Of a stretch of 64,000 bases of DNA, positions 47,501-49,971 are shown piece by piece. Position 1 is the first letter of the stretch. Each line of letters starts with the position of its first letter. Position numbers and translations under genes: made by a program. This stretch comes from Liopterus haemorrhoidalis (lineage: Eukaryota; Arthropoda; Insecta; Coleoptera; Dytiscidae). The stretch covers positions 6,362,279 through 6,426,278 of the forward strand of contig OZ020622.1 in the NCBI GenBank assembly GCA_963971575.1, in the 5' to 3' direction. Under the pieces are notes generated by a model. That model worked only from the letters and a program-made list of their open reading frames with translations, was not told the DNA's origin and searched no databases.

Positions 47501-47567
47501 GCGCCACAACAACTGCGACTGGTACGCGAACTAATTTGATTGTGGATGTCATAGCATTCTCTCTCAT
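5473..47567 (-). CDS. CCBE1: Collagen and calcium-binding EGF domain-containing protein 1 (8 coding exons, complete)
   Basis: Secreted extracellular-matrix protein. In vertebrates CCBE1 promotes ADAMTS3 processing of VEGF-C and lymphatic growth; the arthropod role cannot be read from sequence. Exons: complement(47386..47567, 39331..39456, 39118..39266, 27459..27697, 19084..19192, 14347..14465, 12463..12632, 5473..5740), 1362 nt = 453 residues plus TAA, with phases matching at all seven junctions. Order: signal peptide (hydrophobic core VPVAVVVALAC), acidic segment, Cys-rich region with KCCKGY-like CCKDYVF (about 95), EGF-like CEQKC...CTC (about 118-135), calcium-binding EGF starting DINECED (153), coiled segment LNEKVKLLQEK, Gly-X-Y stretch (about 246-269), non-collagen linker with CRCKRGP (to 308), second Gly-X-Y stretch (309-336), helix DFMLLLLADVRHDIIHLQNK, and an acidic Tyr-rich tail. 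The vertebrate protein is about 406 residues. Two ATGs in exon 1 (codons 1 and 6) could start it. The coding exons make up only 3% of the 42 kb. Confidence 0.93.
6103..6831. mobile_element. Fold-back element A with TTAA target site
   Basis: 729 bp between TTAA copies (6099-6102 and 6832-6835). Nearly the whole element is one inverted repeat with arms of about 340 bp: GGGTAGGGTCTGATAACCAC at the left matches the reverse complement at the right, and CCGAGGTAATGACGTTGAG is mirrored by CTCAACGTCGTTACCTCGG around a short A/T-rich centre. No coding potential. Core sequence is shared with element B at 10962. Confidence 0.88.
6853..8135 (-). mobile_element. mariner relic (irritans/mellifera-like), interrupted by a MITE
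   Basis: N-terminal transposase frame 7710-8090 (DFSKDLTQQQCIDSLRSIFG; HTH SREGRPKSVVV) and C-terminal frame down to 7156 with GDETWLYSYESETKQ, LHHDN and PYSPDLSYNDFFLFP. The catalytic triad is recognisable, but the gene is broken by a stop near 7710, a frameshift near 7670 and a MITE at 7021-7171. Beyond the MITE the frame resumes with SEWKNCFENWFERMQKC. Outer ends are approximate. Confidence 0.82.
7021..7171. mobile_element. 151-bp MITE, family CAGAYCAATTCTGTAA, copy 1
   Basis: Terminal inverted repeats CAGACCAATTCTGTAA and CAGATCAATTCTGTAA. It sits inside the mariner transposase; excising it with one 3-bp flank restores the frame reading EIPSSEW, so the target duplication is 3 bp (now ACC/AAC on the minus strand). 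Confidence 0.82.
8136..8640. repeat. Unclassified dispersed repeat with TG-rich microsatellite
   Basis: Begins ACTTGCCCGACC and ends near GGGAGGGCAAGTCTAG, so the ends share an inverted ACTTGCCC. A TGTGTC-rich tract spans about 8270-8330. The phrases GTATTGTAATCGCGAAAATT and ACGGATGACCACG look like a repeat consensus, but no coding sequence was found. Confidence 0.4.
8641..9448. other. Intron sequence, no gene recognised
   Basis: AT-rich CCBE1 intron. A fragment of the shared minisatellite (AATACAAGTGATGACCTAAA) occurs at 9365-9400, and a G-rich tract at 9424. Nothing else identifiable. Confidence 0.4.
9449..9562 (+). pseudogene. mariner transposase fragment
   Basis: About 35 codons in one frame, CVDWYKGMLKKFNLGTAKS then YNIVTGDETCIY, matching the middle of the mariner at 6853-8135 up to the first catalytic Asp. 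It lacks the premature stop seen in that copy, so the two are separate insertions. Confidence 0.65.
9567..9773. repeat. Dispersed repeat (copy inverted relative to 23795-24035)
   Basis: TGAGAACTGACAATAACTAA, CGCCTAGTGGAATATTTTGG and AATGTCTTTAAAATCGCAAC are repeated on the opposite strand near 24 kb at high identity. A small open frame starting MSLKSQQKIKCNVNC begins inside it. Class unknown. Confidence 0.6.
9769..10065. mobile_element. hAT-type terminal fragment
   Basis: Starts CAGCAGGGGTGTCGAACTGA, a typical hAT end, and contains GGGCCGTATGCGGCCCGCG and CTGCGCCACTGG farther on. A matching inverted end and an 8-bp duplication were not found, so limits are uncertain. Confidence 0.35.
10459..12201. 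mobile_element. Harbinger-like element, copy 1, with a nested fold-back element
   Basis: Inverted ends GGGCCGAGAGTTCCAGTT and AACTGGAACTCTCGGCCC, flanked by TAG on both sides (3-bp target duplication). Internal coding relics resemble the Myb/SANT-like protein that accompanies Harbinger transposases: NNKDVWLKIADKFNS on the plus strand near 11755, and KIKRRSTNFITEKED on the minus strand near 11935. Without the nested insert (10962-11695 plus 4 bp) it is about 1.0 kb. Confidence 0.75.
10962..11695. mobile_element. Fold-back element B with TTAA target site
   Basis: 734 bp with TTAA on each side. Arms of about 330 bp mirror each other: GACAAAGAGTTGATTTGCGG at the left against CCGCAAATCAACTCTTTGTC at the right, and CTTGAGGTAACGCTGTCGAG against its complement. 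The other Harbinger-like copy shows the empty site ACTTTAAGCATTA at about 26188. It shares the core GACTGGATCATCT and GTTAGTTTATGAGTTT with element A. Confidence 0.9.
12205..12350. mobile_element. Fragmentary hAT-type termini
   Basis: CCAGTGGCGTAGTCAAGGGG followed by CTCGCGGAGCACAGTTTGGG and AAATCCTGG resemble two different hAT ends. No complete element can be drawn. Confidence 0.3.
12463..12632 (-). CDS. CCBE1: CCBE1 coding exon 7 (second collagen stretch and conserved helix)
   Basis: 170 nt; acceptor TAG 12633-12635, donor GTAAGT 12457-12462. Encodes GPPGATGIEGPRGEQGPRGQ, RGPRGERG, then DFMLLLLADVRHDIIHLQNK, very close to the vertebrate [20 protein letters not shown]. That helix is the most diagnostic stretch of the family. 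Confidence 0.93.
13150..14106 (+). mobile_element. hAT element (CAGCGGTTTCC family), copy 1, with transposase C-terminus
   Basis: Ends CAACGGTTTCCAAAGTGGGG and GTTTGGAAACCGCTG with a perfect 8-bp duplication GATTAGAG (13142-13149 and 14107-14114). The frame 13360-13779 encodes KFWLEVSKEYPALSAKAIKI, LPYVTSYMCEIGFSTLAVIK and TKYRARL, the hAT C-terminal dimerisation region (SCAND3/ZBED-like). An upstream piece (FQKDKITSFIEKIELWTKNF) is in another frame. Only the last part of the transposase remains. Confidence 0.88.
14347..14465 (-). CDS. CCBE1: CCBE1 coding exon 6 (inter-collagen linker)
   Basis: 119 nt; acceptor GCAG at 14466-14469, donor GTAAGG 14341-14346. Encodes GPEGNGAIVKESDDYTYSMM, then SFVLPPGKSDFCRCKRGPM. 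It interrupts the Gly-X-Y repeats with acidic, aromatic and Cys-X-Cys sequence; the end CKRGPM aligns with GRRGPV of vertebrate CCBE1. The linker is longer than the vertebrate one. Confidence 0.88.
14695..15480 (-). mobile_element. hAT transposase relic (GTF2IRD2/ZBED-like)
   Basis: Minus-strand frame 15160-15405 plus continuation encodes LLINQAQFELQLLDLKS, LWNNIFLKLNSELESLEREK, FNHLKNYAFGLLKIFGSTYY, CEQVFSHRKLIKSQLRSNLT and DLKLECCL: the C-terminal hAT signature. A hAT-like end GGATCGACAACCTTTCGGTG is at 14694. No partner end was found. Confidence 0.7.
15600..16780. other. Intron sequence, nothing recognised
   Basis: AT-rich CCBE1 intron without open frames, terminal repeats or splice-linked coding matches that I can see. 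A hAT-like end CAGTGGTTCTTAAACAGG occurs at 16784. Confidence 0.4.
16818..17228. mobile_element. hAT MITE with 8-bp duplication GGTACAGG
   Basis: Ends CAGGGATGATATTC and GAATATCAGCACTG, with GGTACAGG at 16810-16817 and 17229-17236. The interior repeats TTCCGTACCCGTTGTTATA in both orientations. Non-coding, 411 bp. Confidence 0.8.
17240..17652. mobile_element. MITE (TKCCAAACGTTT family), copy 1
   Basis: TA-flanked. Ends TGCCAAACGTTTAGGCGGAA and TTCCTCCGAAACGTTTGGAA. 413 bp, starting three bases after the right TSD of the preceding hAT MITE. Confidence 0.75.
17662..18994. mobile_element. MITE (TKCCAAACGTTT family), copy 2, carrying a mariner
   Basis: TA-flanked. Left end TTTCAAACGTTTAGGCGGAA, right end TTCCGCCTAAAGGTTTGGAA. 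It repeats copy 1 over its left ~120 bp (GGAATTTCGTTCTTTTAGGT). The mariner at 17984-18842 lies inside it; without that insert it is about 470 bp. The two copies are only 9 bp apart. Confidence 0.75.
17984..18842 (+). mobile_element. mariner, internally deleted
   Basis: Ends TCAGATCGTCAAGGATGAAA / inverted equivalent, flanked by TA (17982-17983 and 18843-18844). The N-terminus reads MEQLEIRTIMNYEFLRGTTA and TISNWFAKFRTGNL; after a deletion the sequence resumes at NRWTPILLHDNARLHTAQ and ends SLKWQKCIDNMGAYFDE. 859 bp against the usual 1.3 kb; the first catalytic Asp region is lost. Confidence 0.87.
19084..19192 (-). CDS. CCBE1: CCBE1 coding exon 5 (first collagen stretch)
   Basis: 109 nt; acceptor CAG, donor GTAAAT. 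Encodes ALSTAVRLTNFGAG then LPGPAGPMGPPGPPGPRGFT: six to seven Gly-X-Y triplets. Shorter than the first collagen block in vertebrates. Confidence 0.9.
19979..20267. mobile_element. hAT MITE (CAGAGCCGCAGTAAG family), copy 1
   Basis: Perfect ends CAGAGCCGCAGTAAG / CTTACTGCGGCTCTG and 8-bp duplication AAATACAT on both sides. The interior holds three tandem units of the shared minisatellite (GAGGACCTTTT...GCTCGTCACTTGGATTTT). 289 bp. Confidence 0.92.
20276..21855. other. Intron sequence with one microsatellite
   Basis: Apart from the CAGA array there is no recognisable element; the 83-codon frame at 21290 has no protein-like features. Confidence 0.4.
20640..20745. repeat. CAGA/GACA microsatellite
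   Basis: Imperfect tandem array of CAGA, CGGA and CCGA units. It is preceded by TGATCTCAAAAGCTTAAATA and may mark the end of another dispersed repeat. Confidence 0.75.
21856..22453. mobile_element. 598-bp MITE (CCCTTTTTCACAC family), copy 1
   Basis: Ends CCCGTTTCACACTAGATCTT and GATCTTAAAGTTCTAGTGTG AAAAAGG; flanks TA and CA. About 95% identical to the copy at 42552. A 63-codon open frame inside it is not coding-like. Confidence 0.85.
22473..23718 (-). mobile_element. DINE-like repeat, copy 2, carrying a SINE
   Basis: Runs from TTAGGGTTTTGTAGGTATGA through a short GTCTGTCT tract to ATACCTGTGAAACCCT and a palindromic GTGAAAATTCACAC end. The subterminal inverted repeats (AGGGTTTTGTAGGTAT and its reverse complement), the microsatellite next to one end and the terminal hairpin resemble DINE-1/HINE non-autonomous Helitrons. 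A tRNA-like segment lies at about 22998-23075, and a SINE is inserted at 23084-23348. No coding capacity. Confidence 0.75.
23084..23348 (-). mobile_element. tRNA-derived SINE inserted in DINE-like copy 2
   Basis: On the minus strand it begins GCCAACGGAGTGGCCGAGCG (A box TGGCCGAGCGC, as in tRNA-Leu/Ser) with B-box-like GTGATTCGAGCC, continues through a body with GGTGTAGGAGCTCGCCCCCT, and ends in a TAAA-rich tail. The flanking T-rich DNA belongs to the DINE-like element, which the other copies show without this insert. Confidence 0.72.
23795..24035. repeat. Dispersed repeat, second copy
   Basis: Reverse-complement match to 9567-9773 over about 200 bp (GTTGCGATTTTAGAGACATT; CCGCTAGGCGTCACTTCAG). 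It abuts the right end of DINE-like copy 2. Confidence 0.6.
24036..25098. other. Intron sequence, nothing recognised
   Basis: AT-rich, no termini or coding relics identified. Confidence 0.4.
25099..25611 (+). mobile_element. Tc1/Tc3-type element, internally deleted
   Basis: TA-flanked, ends CAGTAGGTGGCCAAATTATT / inverted AATAATTTGGCCACCTACTG. Codons 25233-25409 encode REWHHNPNLRHNAKDCIESM, LKRLEAAMAAKGGITKY and a stop, the classical C-terminus of Tc1/Tc3 transposase. 513 bp. Confidence 0.87.
25683..26821. mobile_element. Harbinger-like element, copy 2
   Basis: Ends GGGCCGAGAGTTCCAGTT / AACTCTCGGCCC, flanked by TAA on both sides. Collinear with copy 1 (minus the fold-back insertion), including the ACGTCATTGAATGTAAAGTC and AGAAAACAGACGCAATTATT blocks. 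A small duplicated stretch near its right end is absent from copy 1. Confidence 0.75.
26825..27458. other. Intron sequence downstream of CCBE1 exon 4
   Basis: AT-rich; contains a short palindromic run CAATTAATTGATGAATAAAT with the mirrored GTCAATTAATTGA. No element defined. Confidence 0.4.
27459..27697 (-). CDS. CCBE1: CCBE1 coding exon 4 (calcium-binding EGF)
   Basis: 239 nt; acceptor TAG 27698-27700, donor GTAAGT. Starts DINECEDKNGDCEHNC, then NEDGTYHCTCRPGYRLRG: a canonical calcium-binding EGF with the D-I-N-E-C start and six cysteines. It then has the pair RCYANC and a heptad-like LNEKVKLLQEK that matches the segment before the collagen region in vertebrate CCBE1. Confidence 0.93.
27729..29190 (-). 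mobile_element. Tc1-like element with decayed transposase and a MITE in its N-terminus
   Basis: Left end CAGCCTTGGGACAACTTGTT after TA. The minus-strand transposase starts at about 29187 (MVKKR), is split by the MITE at 29014-29171, and continues KLTVAERSQIV; frame 28580-28906 gives GRKRATTSRDDPFIKRSALC (HTH) and NLHGRKAHRKQLLTERHKK; farther on are KFDDGSIMIWGCMSASG and NNVPLFAWPPSHQIYRK. Several stops and frameshifts. The right end was not located. It lies 31 bp upstream of CCBE1 exon 4. Confidence 0.83.
29014..29171. mobile_element. 158-bp MITE, family CAGAYCAATTCTGTAA, copy 2
   Basis: Ends CAGATCAATTCTGTAA / TTACAGAATTGGTCTG with a perfect 3-bp duplication TAC. Removing it rejoins the Tc1 start (MVKKR) to KLTVAERSQIV in frame. 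Confidence 0.9.
29948..30880 (+). mobile_element. DINE-like repeat, copy 3
   Basis: Complete copy. Starts GTGAAATGTGAATATTCACA then CAGGGTTTCGCAGGTAT, and ends at the hairpin with CAAAACCCTAA. It holds a GACA microsatellite at 30781-30829 and a tRNA-like cassette (reverse strand, about 30235-30305) with GCGCAATGGGTTAGAGC as A-box-like and GGGTTTCGAGTT as B-box-like sequence. Confidence 0.8.
30781..30829. repeat. GACA microsatellite in DINE-like copy 3
   Basis: About 12 perfect CAGA units at the place where copies 2 and 4 have GTCT tracts on the other strand. Confidence 0.85.
30885..31735. other. Intron sequence, nothing recognised
   Basis: No coding relics until the RTE-like fragment begins. 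Confidence 0.4.
31740..32424 (+). pseudogene. LINE reverse-transcriptase C-terminus (RTE/BovB-like)
   Basis: The frame from 31811 to the stop at 32423-32425 encodes DDFQYLGSVVSVDGGADLDV, VLLYGCETWFVTEAIK, FVNRCLRRILRIYWPCRISN, KRRKYGWLGHTLRR and NPQGSRRRGRPKNTWRRS. This is the region after the polymerase core in RTE-like non-LTR elements. GATGATG repeats follow the stop, as in RTE 3' ends. 5' truncated; no catalytic motif remains. Confidence 0.8.
32520..32992 (+). pseudogene. mariner transposase N-terminal fragment
   Basis: The frame from 32659 reads FRVIIFYKFRRGLTQQPCID, NTVYRWFAGFNRGRSSLKDE, EGRPKSVVVPENIDAV and HVTYREIEVSLGISGTSIHS: the DNA-binding helix-turn-helix half of a mariner. It stops matching at about 32992, so all catalytic residues are missing. 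Confidence 0.82.
33195..33435. mobile_element. hAT MITE (TAGGGTGACCATT family) with minisatellite core
   Basis: Ends TAGGGTGACCATT / AATGGTCACCCTA with 8-bp duplication TTTTTGAT. The core is four tandem units of about 42 bp (AAATCCAAGTGAAGAGCAAA, AAAGGTCCTCACCTCCC). Confidence 0.9.
33815..34578 (+). pseudogene. LINE reverse-transcriptase fragment
   Basis: A first segment reads VPQGSNLGPLLFL, with the catalytic region degraded to FANDLK; then frame 33994-34578 gives ISNWCTLNKLNLNLSKCKI, ESTRDLGIEFDSRLTFNSHM and YAFIRSKIEYCSIVWEP. Jockey/CR1-type thumb region. The catalytic FADD motif is mutated and a stop separates the two parts. Confidence 0.8.
34579..35105. other. Spacer between two LINE fragments with an unexplained open frame
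   Basis: A 78-codon frame (34870-35106) has a hydrophilic end VKTPTRKHFTNKKELYGDKS. I do not recognise it; it may be leftover coding sequence of another transposon. Confidence 0.3.
35106..37281 (+). mobile_element. 5'-truncated LINE with intact reverse-transcriptase frame
   Basis: The 566-codon open frame (35410-37110) covers the reverse-transcriptase domain: NYRPIAIIPILSKVIEKIL, NQFGFRPNMSTLNAITELV, LCDLSKAFDCVPHKILLDKL, GVCQGGILGPLFFIVFIND and the catalytic YADDTTIL, then SKTQQIIFSLNRN and FLGIYIDGQLSWHQHI. Upstream sequence to about 35110 (KIKIPLSTWVNPFGSDA) belongs to the same protein but holds stops. The 3' end is AAATAAA followed by (ATT)n to 37281, as in CR1/L2-like LINEs. No endonuclease domain. 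Confidence 0.9.
37310..37620. mobile_element. hAT-like MITE with CGGCCCG motifs
   Basis: TAGTGTCTCCAAACTACGGC at the left is loosely mirrored by AGTGTGGAGACCCTT at the right, and GGCCCG-type motifs occur inside. No clear 8-bp duplication. Confidence 0.4.
37681..39014 (-). mobile_element. Stowaway/plant-type mariner-like element with nested DD41D copy
   Basis: TA-flanked (37679-37680 and 39015-39016) with ends CTCCCTCCGTTCCAAAATAA and TTATTTTGGAACGGAGGGAG. The CTCCCTCCGT start is the hallmark of plant Stowaway MITEs and their mariner-like parents. On the minus strand, codons upstream of 37795 encode LDLDFFNAIQSLQHKESP, SSIYELIAVVLKIWDEI, LDNCFITLQKCME and GGNDYKLPH, which fits the C-terminus of plant mariner transposases (D-L-G-F-F-N-A-I-Q-S-L-Q ... 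F-L-T-L-Q-x-C-M ... N-x-Y-K-x-P-H). About 420 bp of the element remains; the rest is the DD41D copy at 38045-38957. Confidence 0.8.
38045..38957 (+). mobile_element. DD41D Tc1/mariner element, deletion derivative, copy A
   Basis: TA-flanked, ends CAAGGTGTCTCAAAAGAAAT / inverted. The N-terminal frame (38049-38477) has MERFSGADRALCVREFYKNG and the HTH segment SGRPRSSRTVENV; after a deletion the sequence jumps from QRLN to LISRRGINWPPRSPDLTPMD, removing the first two catalytic Asp residues. C-terminus REGLHLDDIIFKQ. Nested in the Stowaway-type element. Confidence 0.92.
39118..39266 (-). CDS. CCBE1: CCBE1 coding exon 3 (EGF-like)
   Basis: 149 nt; acceptor AG 39267-39268, donor GTAAGT 39112-39117. 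Encodes CISKDQNPCEMDLCEQKC and RVICTCFDGFKFSPENQ, ending KPVCI with one base left over that starts the Asp of DINEC. This is the non-calcium EGF-like repeat of the family. Confidence 0.92.
39331..39456 (-). CDS. CCBE1: CCBE1 coding exon 2
   Basis: 126 nt between AG acceptor (39457-39458) and GTGAGT donor (39325-39330). Encodes SETFQCPSDNVITTRYKCNV and DCTRSHCCKDYVFIAGK, matching the vertebrate CCBE1 segment with T.YRKKCCKGYKFVLGQC. Too short to appear as an open frame on its own. Confidence 0.92.
39560..40720 (-). mobile_element. LINE C-terminus with restriction-like endonuclease (R2/CRE-type), rearranged
   Basis: Minus-strand pieces in order: SETEDFEFVCQDGVITLAYR, a zinc-knuckle-like CRLCHHHPKTIMQI, HNAALHVLYYHLRHAY, then DAKPDITLLDNETKQMFVIE (PD...E of the restriction-like endonuclease) and LKEEKKRSKYMDLLSELRKL with IVGVFGG. 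These are typical of site-specific LINEs such as R2, NeSL and Dong. About 300 bp of the endonuclease segment is tandemly duplicated (39660-39965 against 39969-40265). Stops and frameshifts throughout. Confidence 0.75.
40890..41600 (-). pseudogene. LINE reverse-transcriptase fragments with a 116-bp tandem duplication
   Basis: Minus-strand LLQSDLDEIIKLCADCTLPL, PAKRQVLHLG and a segment reading GVPQGNVIGPI with CADDRKIY nearby are jockey/I-type polymerase motifs. The stretch starting GAATTAAATTGGGCCAATGA at 41132 is repeated immediately at 41248 with only two or so differences. Confidence 0.7.
41601..42550. other. Intron sequence, nothing recognised
   Basis: AT-rich with short random open frames on both strands and one simple repeat. 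Confidence 0.4.
42430..42476. repeat. AAATA/AAAT simple repeat
   Basis: Tandem AAATA then AAAT units in otherwise featureless intron sequence. Confidence 0.75.
42552..43149. mobile_element. 598-bp MITE (CCCTTTTTCACAC family), copy 2
   Basis: Ends CCCTTTTCACACTAGACCTT / AAGATCTAGTGTG, with TA on both sides. Same length and orientation as copy 1, which argues for recent spread. Confidence 0.87.
43152..43775 (+). mobile_element. mariner fragment, internally deleted
   Basis: Coding remnants CQQWFKKFKSGNLCLDDEFR, then a jump to ISCEMLKPGQSVNSDLYCEQ, LDRLNHNLTRNRPEI, GVILQGDNA, HPPYSPDISSSDYQLFRSLE and LPDKWQSVADHNSNYV. The N-terminus is cut off by the MITE ending at 43149. First catalytic Asp lost in the deletion; frameshifts present. 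Confidence 0.8.
43776..44465. other. Intron sequence with MITE scraps
   Basis: Holds a lone MITE end at 43775-43800, a hAT-like GGGGTTCCAAACCTTTTACA at 44312, and one unit of the shared minisatellite (44413-44462). Confidence 0.4.
44466..45709 (-). mobile_element. DINE-like repeat, copy 4
   Basis: Full-length copy with a (GTCT)n tract at 44513-44553 and a tRNA-like cassette at about 45205-45275 (GCGCTCGTAGCGTAGTGCG then GAGTTCGATTTC). A foreign segment of about 175 bp (44694-44868, starting AGACCGGGAGCTCATGAC) interrupts it relative to the other copies. Confidence 0.78.
44513..44553. repeat. GTCT microsatellite in DINE-like copy 4
   Basis: Roughly ten GTCT units, one interrupted by TCTA. 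Confidence 0.8.
45710..46394. other. Intron sequence, minor repeat scraps
   Basis: Contains GATACGATACCGGTATCGAT, a near palindrome, and a hAT-like CGGACCGGCCCCCTGAAATT. No gene. Confidence 0.4.
46395..47310 (-). mobile_element. DD41D Tc1/mariner element, deletion derivative, copy B
   Basis: TA-flanked, ends CAAGGTGTCTCAAAAGAAAT on both sides. It has the same deletion junction as copy A (CTTAATTCTCAGGCAAATTG on the coding strand). The frame 46764-47342 reads MERFSGADRALCVREFYKNG to HRIMHKDLKLHPYKIQLVQE. It ends only 76 bp downstream of the CCBE1 exon 1 donor. Confidence 0.92.
47386..47567 (-). CDS. CCBE1: CCBE1 coding exon 1 (signal peptide)
   Basis: Begins at ATG 47567, seven bases after a probable AG acceptor (47575-47576), so the 5'UTR seems to be split by an intron. 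It encodes a basic then hydrophobic leader followed by acidic sequence ending NNAEPAM; GTAAGA donor at 47380-47385. Codon 6 is a second in-frame ATG that would give a more typical signal peptide. Confidence 0.88.
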
Positions 47568-47639
47568 TATAATACTGAAAACTACATTAGATATATTTTC
47601 ATAGCCTTAGAAATGCGCATTTGCCGTTTCATCTGGAAG

Positions 47640-48625
47640 AAAATTTTCACGTTAGCACGTAAAGGTGTGTTAGATATTATGAAGATTATCAAAATGTGCA
47701 TAAAGAAACGAATGAGTCGCACTTCTGTGTCAATGCCTTTTCTAACAACAAATCACTTAAGAGCAAGCTACAAAAAATAATTTGGTGCACAGCAAGGATG
47801 GATATTTGGGCCAAAACAAGTAAGATAGCAGACAAAATGCAACAAAATAGCAAGCGCATATTAAGCAGCAACAAACAAATTGAGGAACAGAGAAGAAAGT
47901 ATTATGGAAAAAATGGATATGGAATGAAAAAGTAAGGGGATATCAGTAAGAATGCTAGGATTACTTGCAAATGTTGGTGGACAGAAGTAAGGTAATACAG
48001 GACGAAGAGAGCCAAAAAGAAAAAAATATATAAATCAAGATATAATGAAGACTACTAAAAGATGCAAGTCCAAACGTTAGCAAGTTACTTGGGAGATAAT
48101 AACAAACACCAGAAGACAATAGCCAGATTCAGATGCTGTGACGAGGTGACAAAGAACAATTTTTGGACGGAAGGAGTAGAAGAGAAGAAGTGTCAGACAT
48201 TTAGAGAACACCTAAAACTGTGAACCATTTGAGATGCTGTCCAGAGACAGGGGAAGAACAAGCGCAGTTGGAAAATCTTCGAGAAAGCGGAATAAATGGA
48301 TGAAGAAACCAACTTAACAATTTGATGGTTTAATTAAAAGTATGGTTATAGTAACCAATTTAAAAATATCGTTGAATTATGTTAGTTTTCGAGGGTTGCA
48401 TTGATAAATAATTGTTTTTGATCTCAAATCCCAAAATATAAGGGGTAACCCTCGTACCTTAAAAATATTTTAATTGAATTAAGAATTTTTGGAAAATTTC
48501 GATTTATATTCGACCTTATAGATCCTTTAGTACTTTAAAGTTGACTATAATTTTAACATGTTTTTATCTTCTACAATATTTTCAACATTAAAAAAAGATA
48601 TATATTCTAACCTTTCGACTTTTAT
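47640..48625. other. Degenerate sequence in CCBE1 5' intron, possible old transposon
   Basis: A 79-codon lysine/glutamine-rich frame (47696-47935) and the purine-rich stretch to 48300 look like decayed coding sequence (AKTSKIADKMQQNSKR), but no family can be named. Confidence 0.3.
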
Positions 48626-49107
48626 CAGGGCTTCGAACCGGAACTGAACCGAAAACCGAAAACTGAAAAAAACCGTTATTTTAGTCGGAACGAAAATAGA
48701 AGCTGAACCGAAAAAAAACGGTTTATTTCGGTTCAGATAATATTTATGGGAGTGAATATAAAATACATTTTATTTAAGATTATTTTTTAAACTGATTAGC
48801 AGAAAAAAATCGTAATTTTTTAACTGATAAACTGAAATAGTAAAAAAAGGGGGGCATGCCCAGACCCCTCCTGGCAGTGACCTTGGTATGATTATTACAA
48901 AATAAGGAATAAAAGGTTCTTCTAAATTATAGTAGAAAATAAATTTCTAATATAAATAAAAGCAAAATTTACCACTCGGAACTGAACCAAAAACCGAAAA
49001 AAAACGTTATTTTTGCAGGAACGAAAACCGGAACCGAACTGATATATATTTTTTTAATTGAACCGGAAGAAAAACCGAAACGAAAAAAATAACGGTTCGA
49101 AGCCCTG
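48626..49107. mobile_element. hAT MITE (CAGGGCTTCGAACCG family), copy 1
   Basis: Ends CAGGGCTTCGAACCGGAACT / GGTTCGAAGCCCTG; 8-bp flanks ACTTTTAT and ACTCTTAT differ at one base. Subterminal arrays of AACCGAAAACCG face each other. The middle includes CATGCCCAGACCCCTCCTGG. Confidence 0.88.
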
Positions 49108-49426
49108 ACTCTTATAGACCCTGTTCCATGTTGCTATGGGGAAAAAATGCTATAATTTTTCCACCTTCGAAACCCTACGTAGGACAAGAAGAATATGAAA
49201 AAACAAGACAATAAATAAGTGGCAAGATAAATGTCCTTCCTTATGCGTCACTTAGGTATTGAAGCTATTAGATATTATTATAATCCGACAATTTTTCTTT
49301 AATTGATCAATTCAAAATAAATTTTATTAGAGTTCTAAAATTTTATTTTATCACTTTATCTCATGCGTCCATAAGAAATTTTCTATATAATTTAGTTTTA
49401 TGAAAATTGGTAAAAATTATACTTAC

Positions 49427-49560
49427 ATCTGATAGATTTATCAATCCAGTTTACCTTGCAGTTGCATTGTTATGTTACACCGTTTTCACTACACAAAACA
49501 CTTCATGCGTGCCTTGTAACTGTCTCTAAAACACTGAACACTTGTCAAATCTTTCTATGT
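49427..49560 (-). other. CCBE1: Probable CCBE1 non-coding first exon and promoter region
   Basis: A GTAAGT donor lies at 49421-49426, and a matching acceptor (TTTTCAG) lies just before the start codon exon at 47575. This suggests a 5'UTR exon ending at 49427; its upstream end is a guess, as no TATA box or clear initiator was found. Confidence 0.35.
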
Positions 49561-49971
49561 CATGTTGACAGAGTTGGATTAAGATTTAATTAGTCCAGAT
49601 TAAACCTCTTGAGTTCTCATTATTATTTAACTTGTTTTGAACACAAGAAAATCTTTAATAAATAACAAATTGGTAAACTGCAGTGCTGTAGGGAAAAAGT
49701 AGATTCCAAATATATAACATCTGTTCTTAGTGTTAATTTCTTAGATGTCTTTTTGCGGGGAGGATATTTCTCTGCTTGTAGCGATAAAGCTTAATATAGA
49801 GGGTGGTTTCTTTGGTGATAAGTGAATTAACAGAAGGGCGTCGAAAAGAAATGGGAAAAAGTATGAAAAGTCTAACTTCAATTTTATTTCCTTTAATCTT
49901 TAGGGGAAATCTGAAATGTTAAAGCAATATGAAGGACATTAGTAGGGGAGTAAAATTGAAAGCCAAATATT

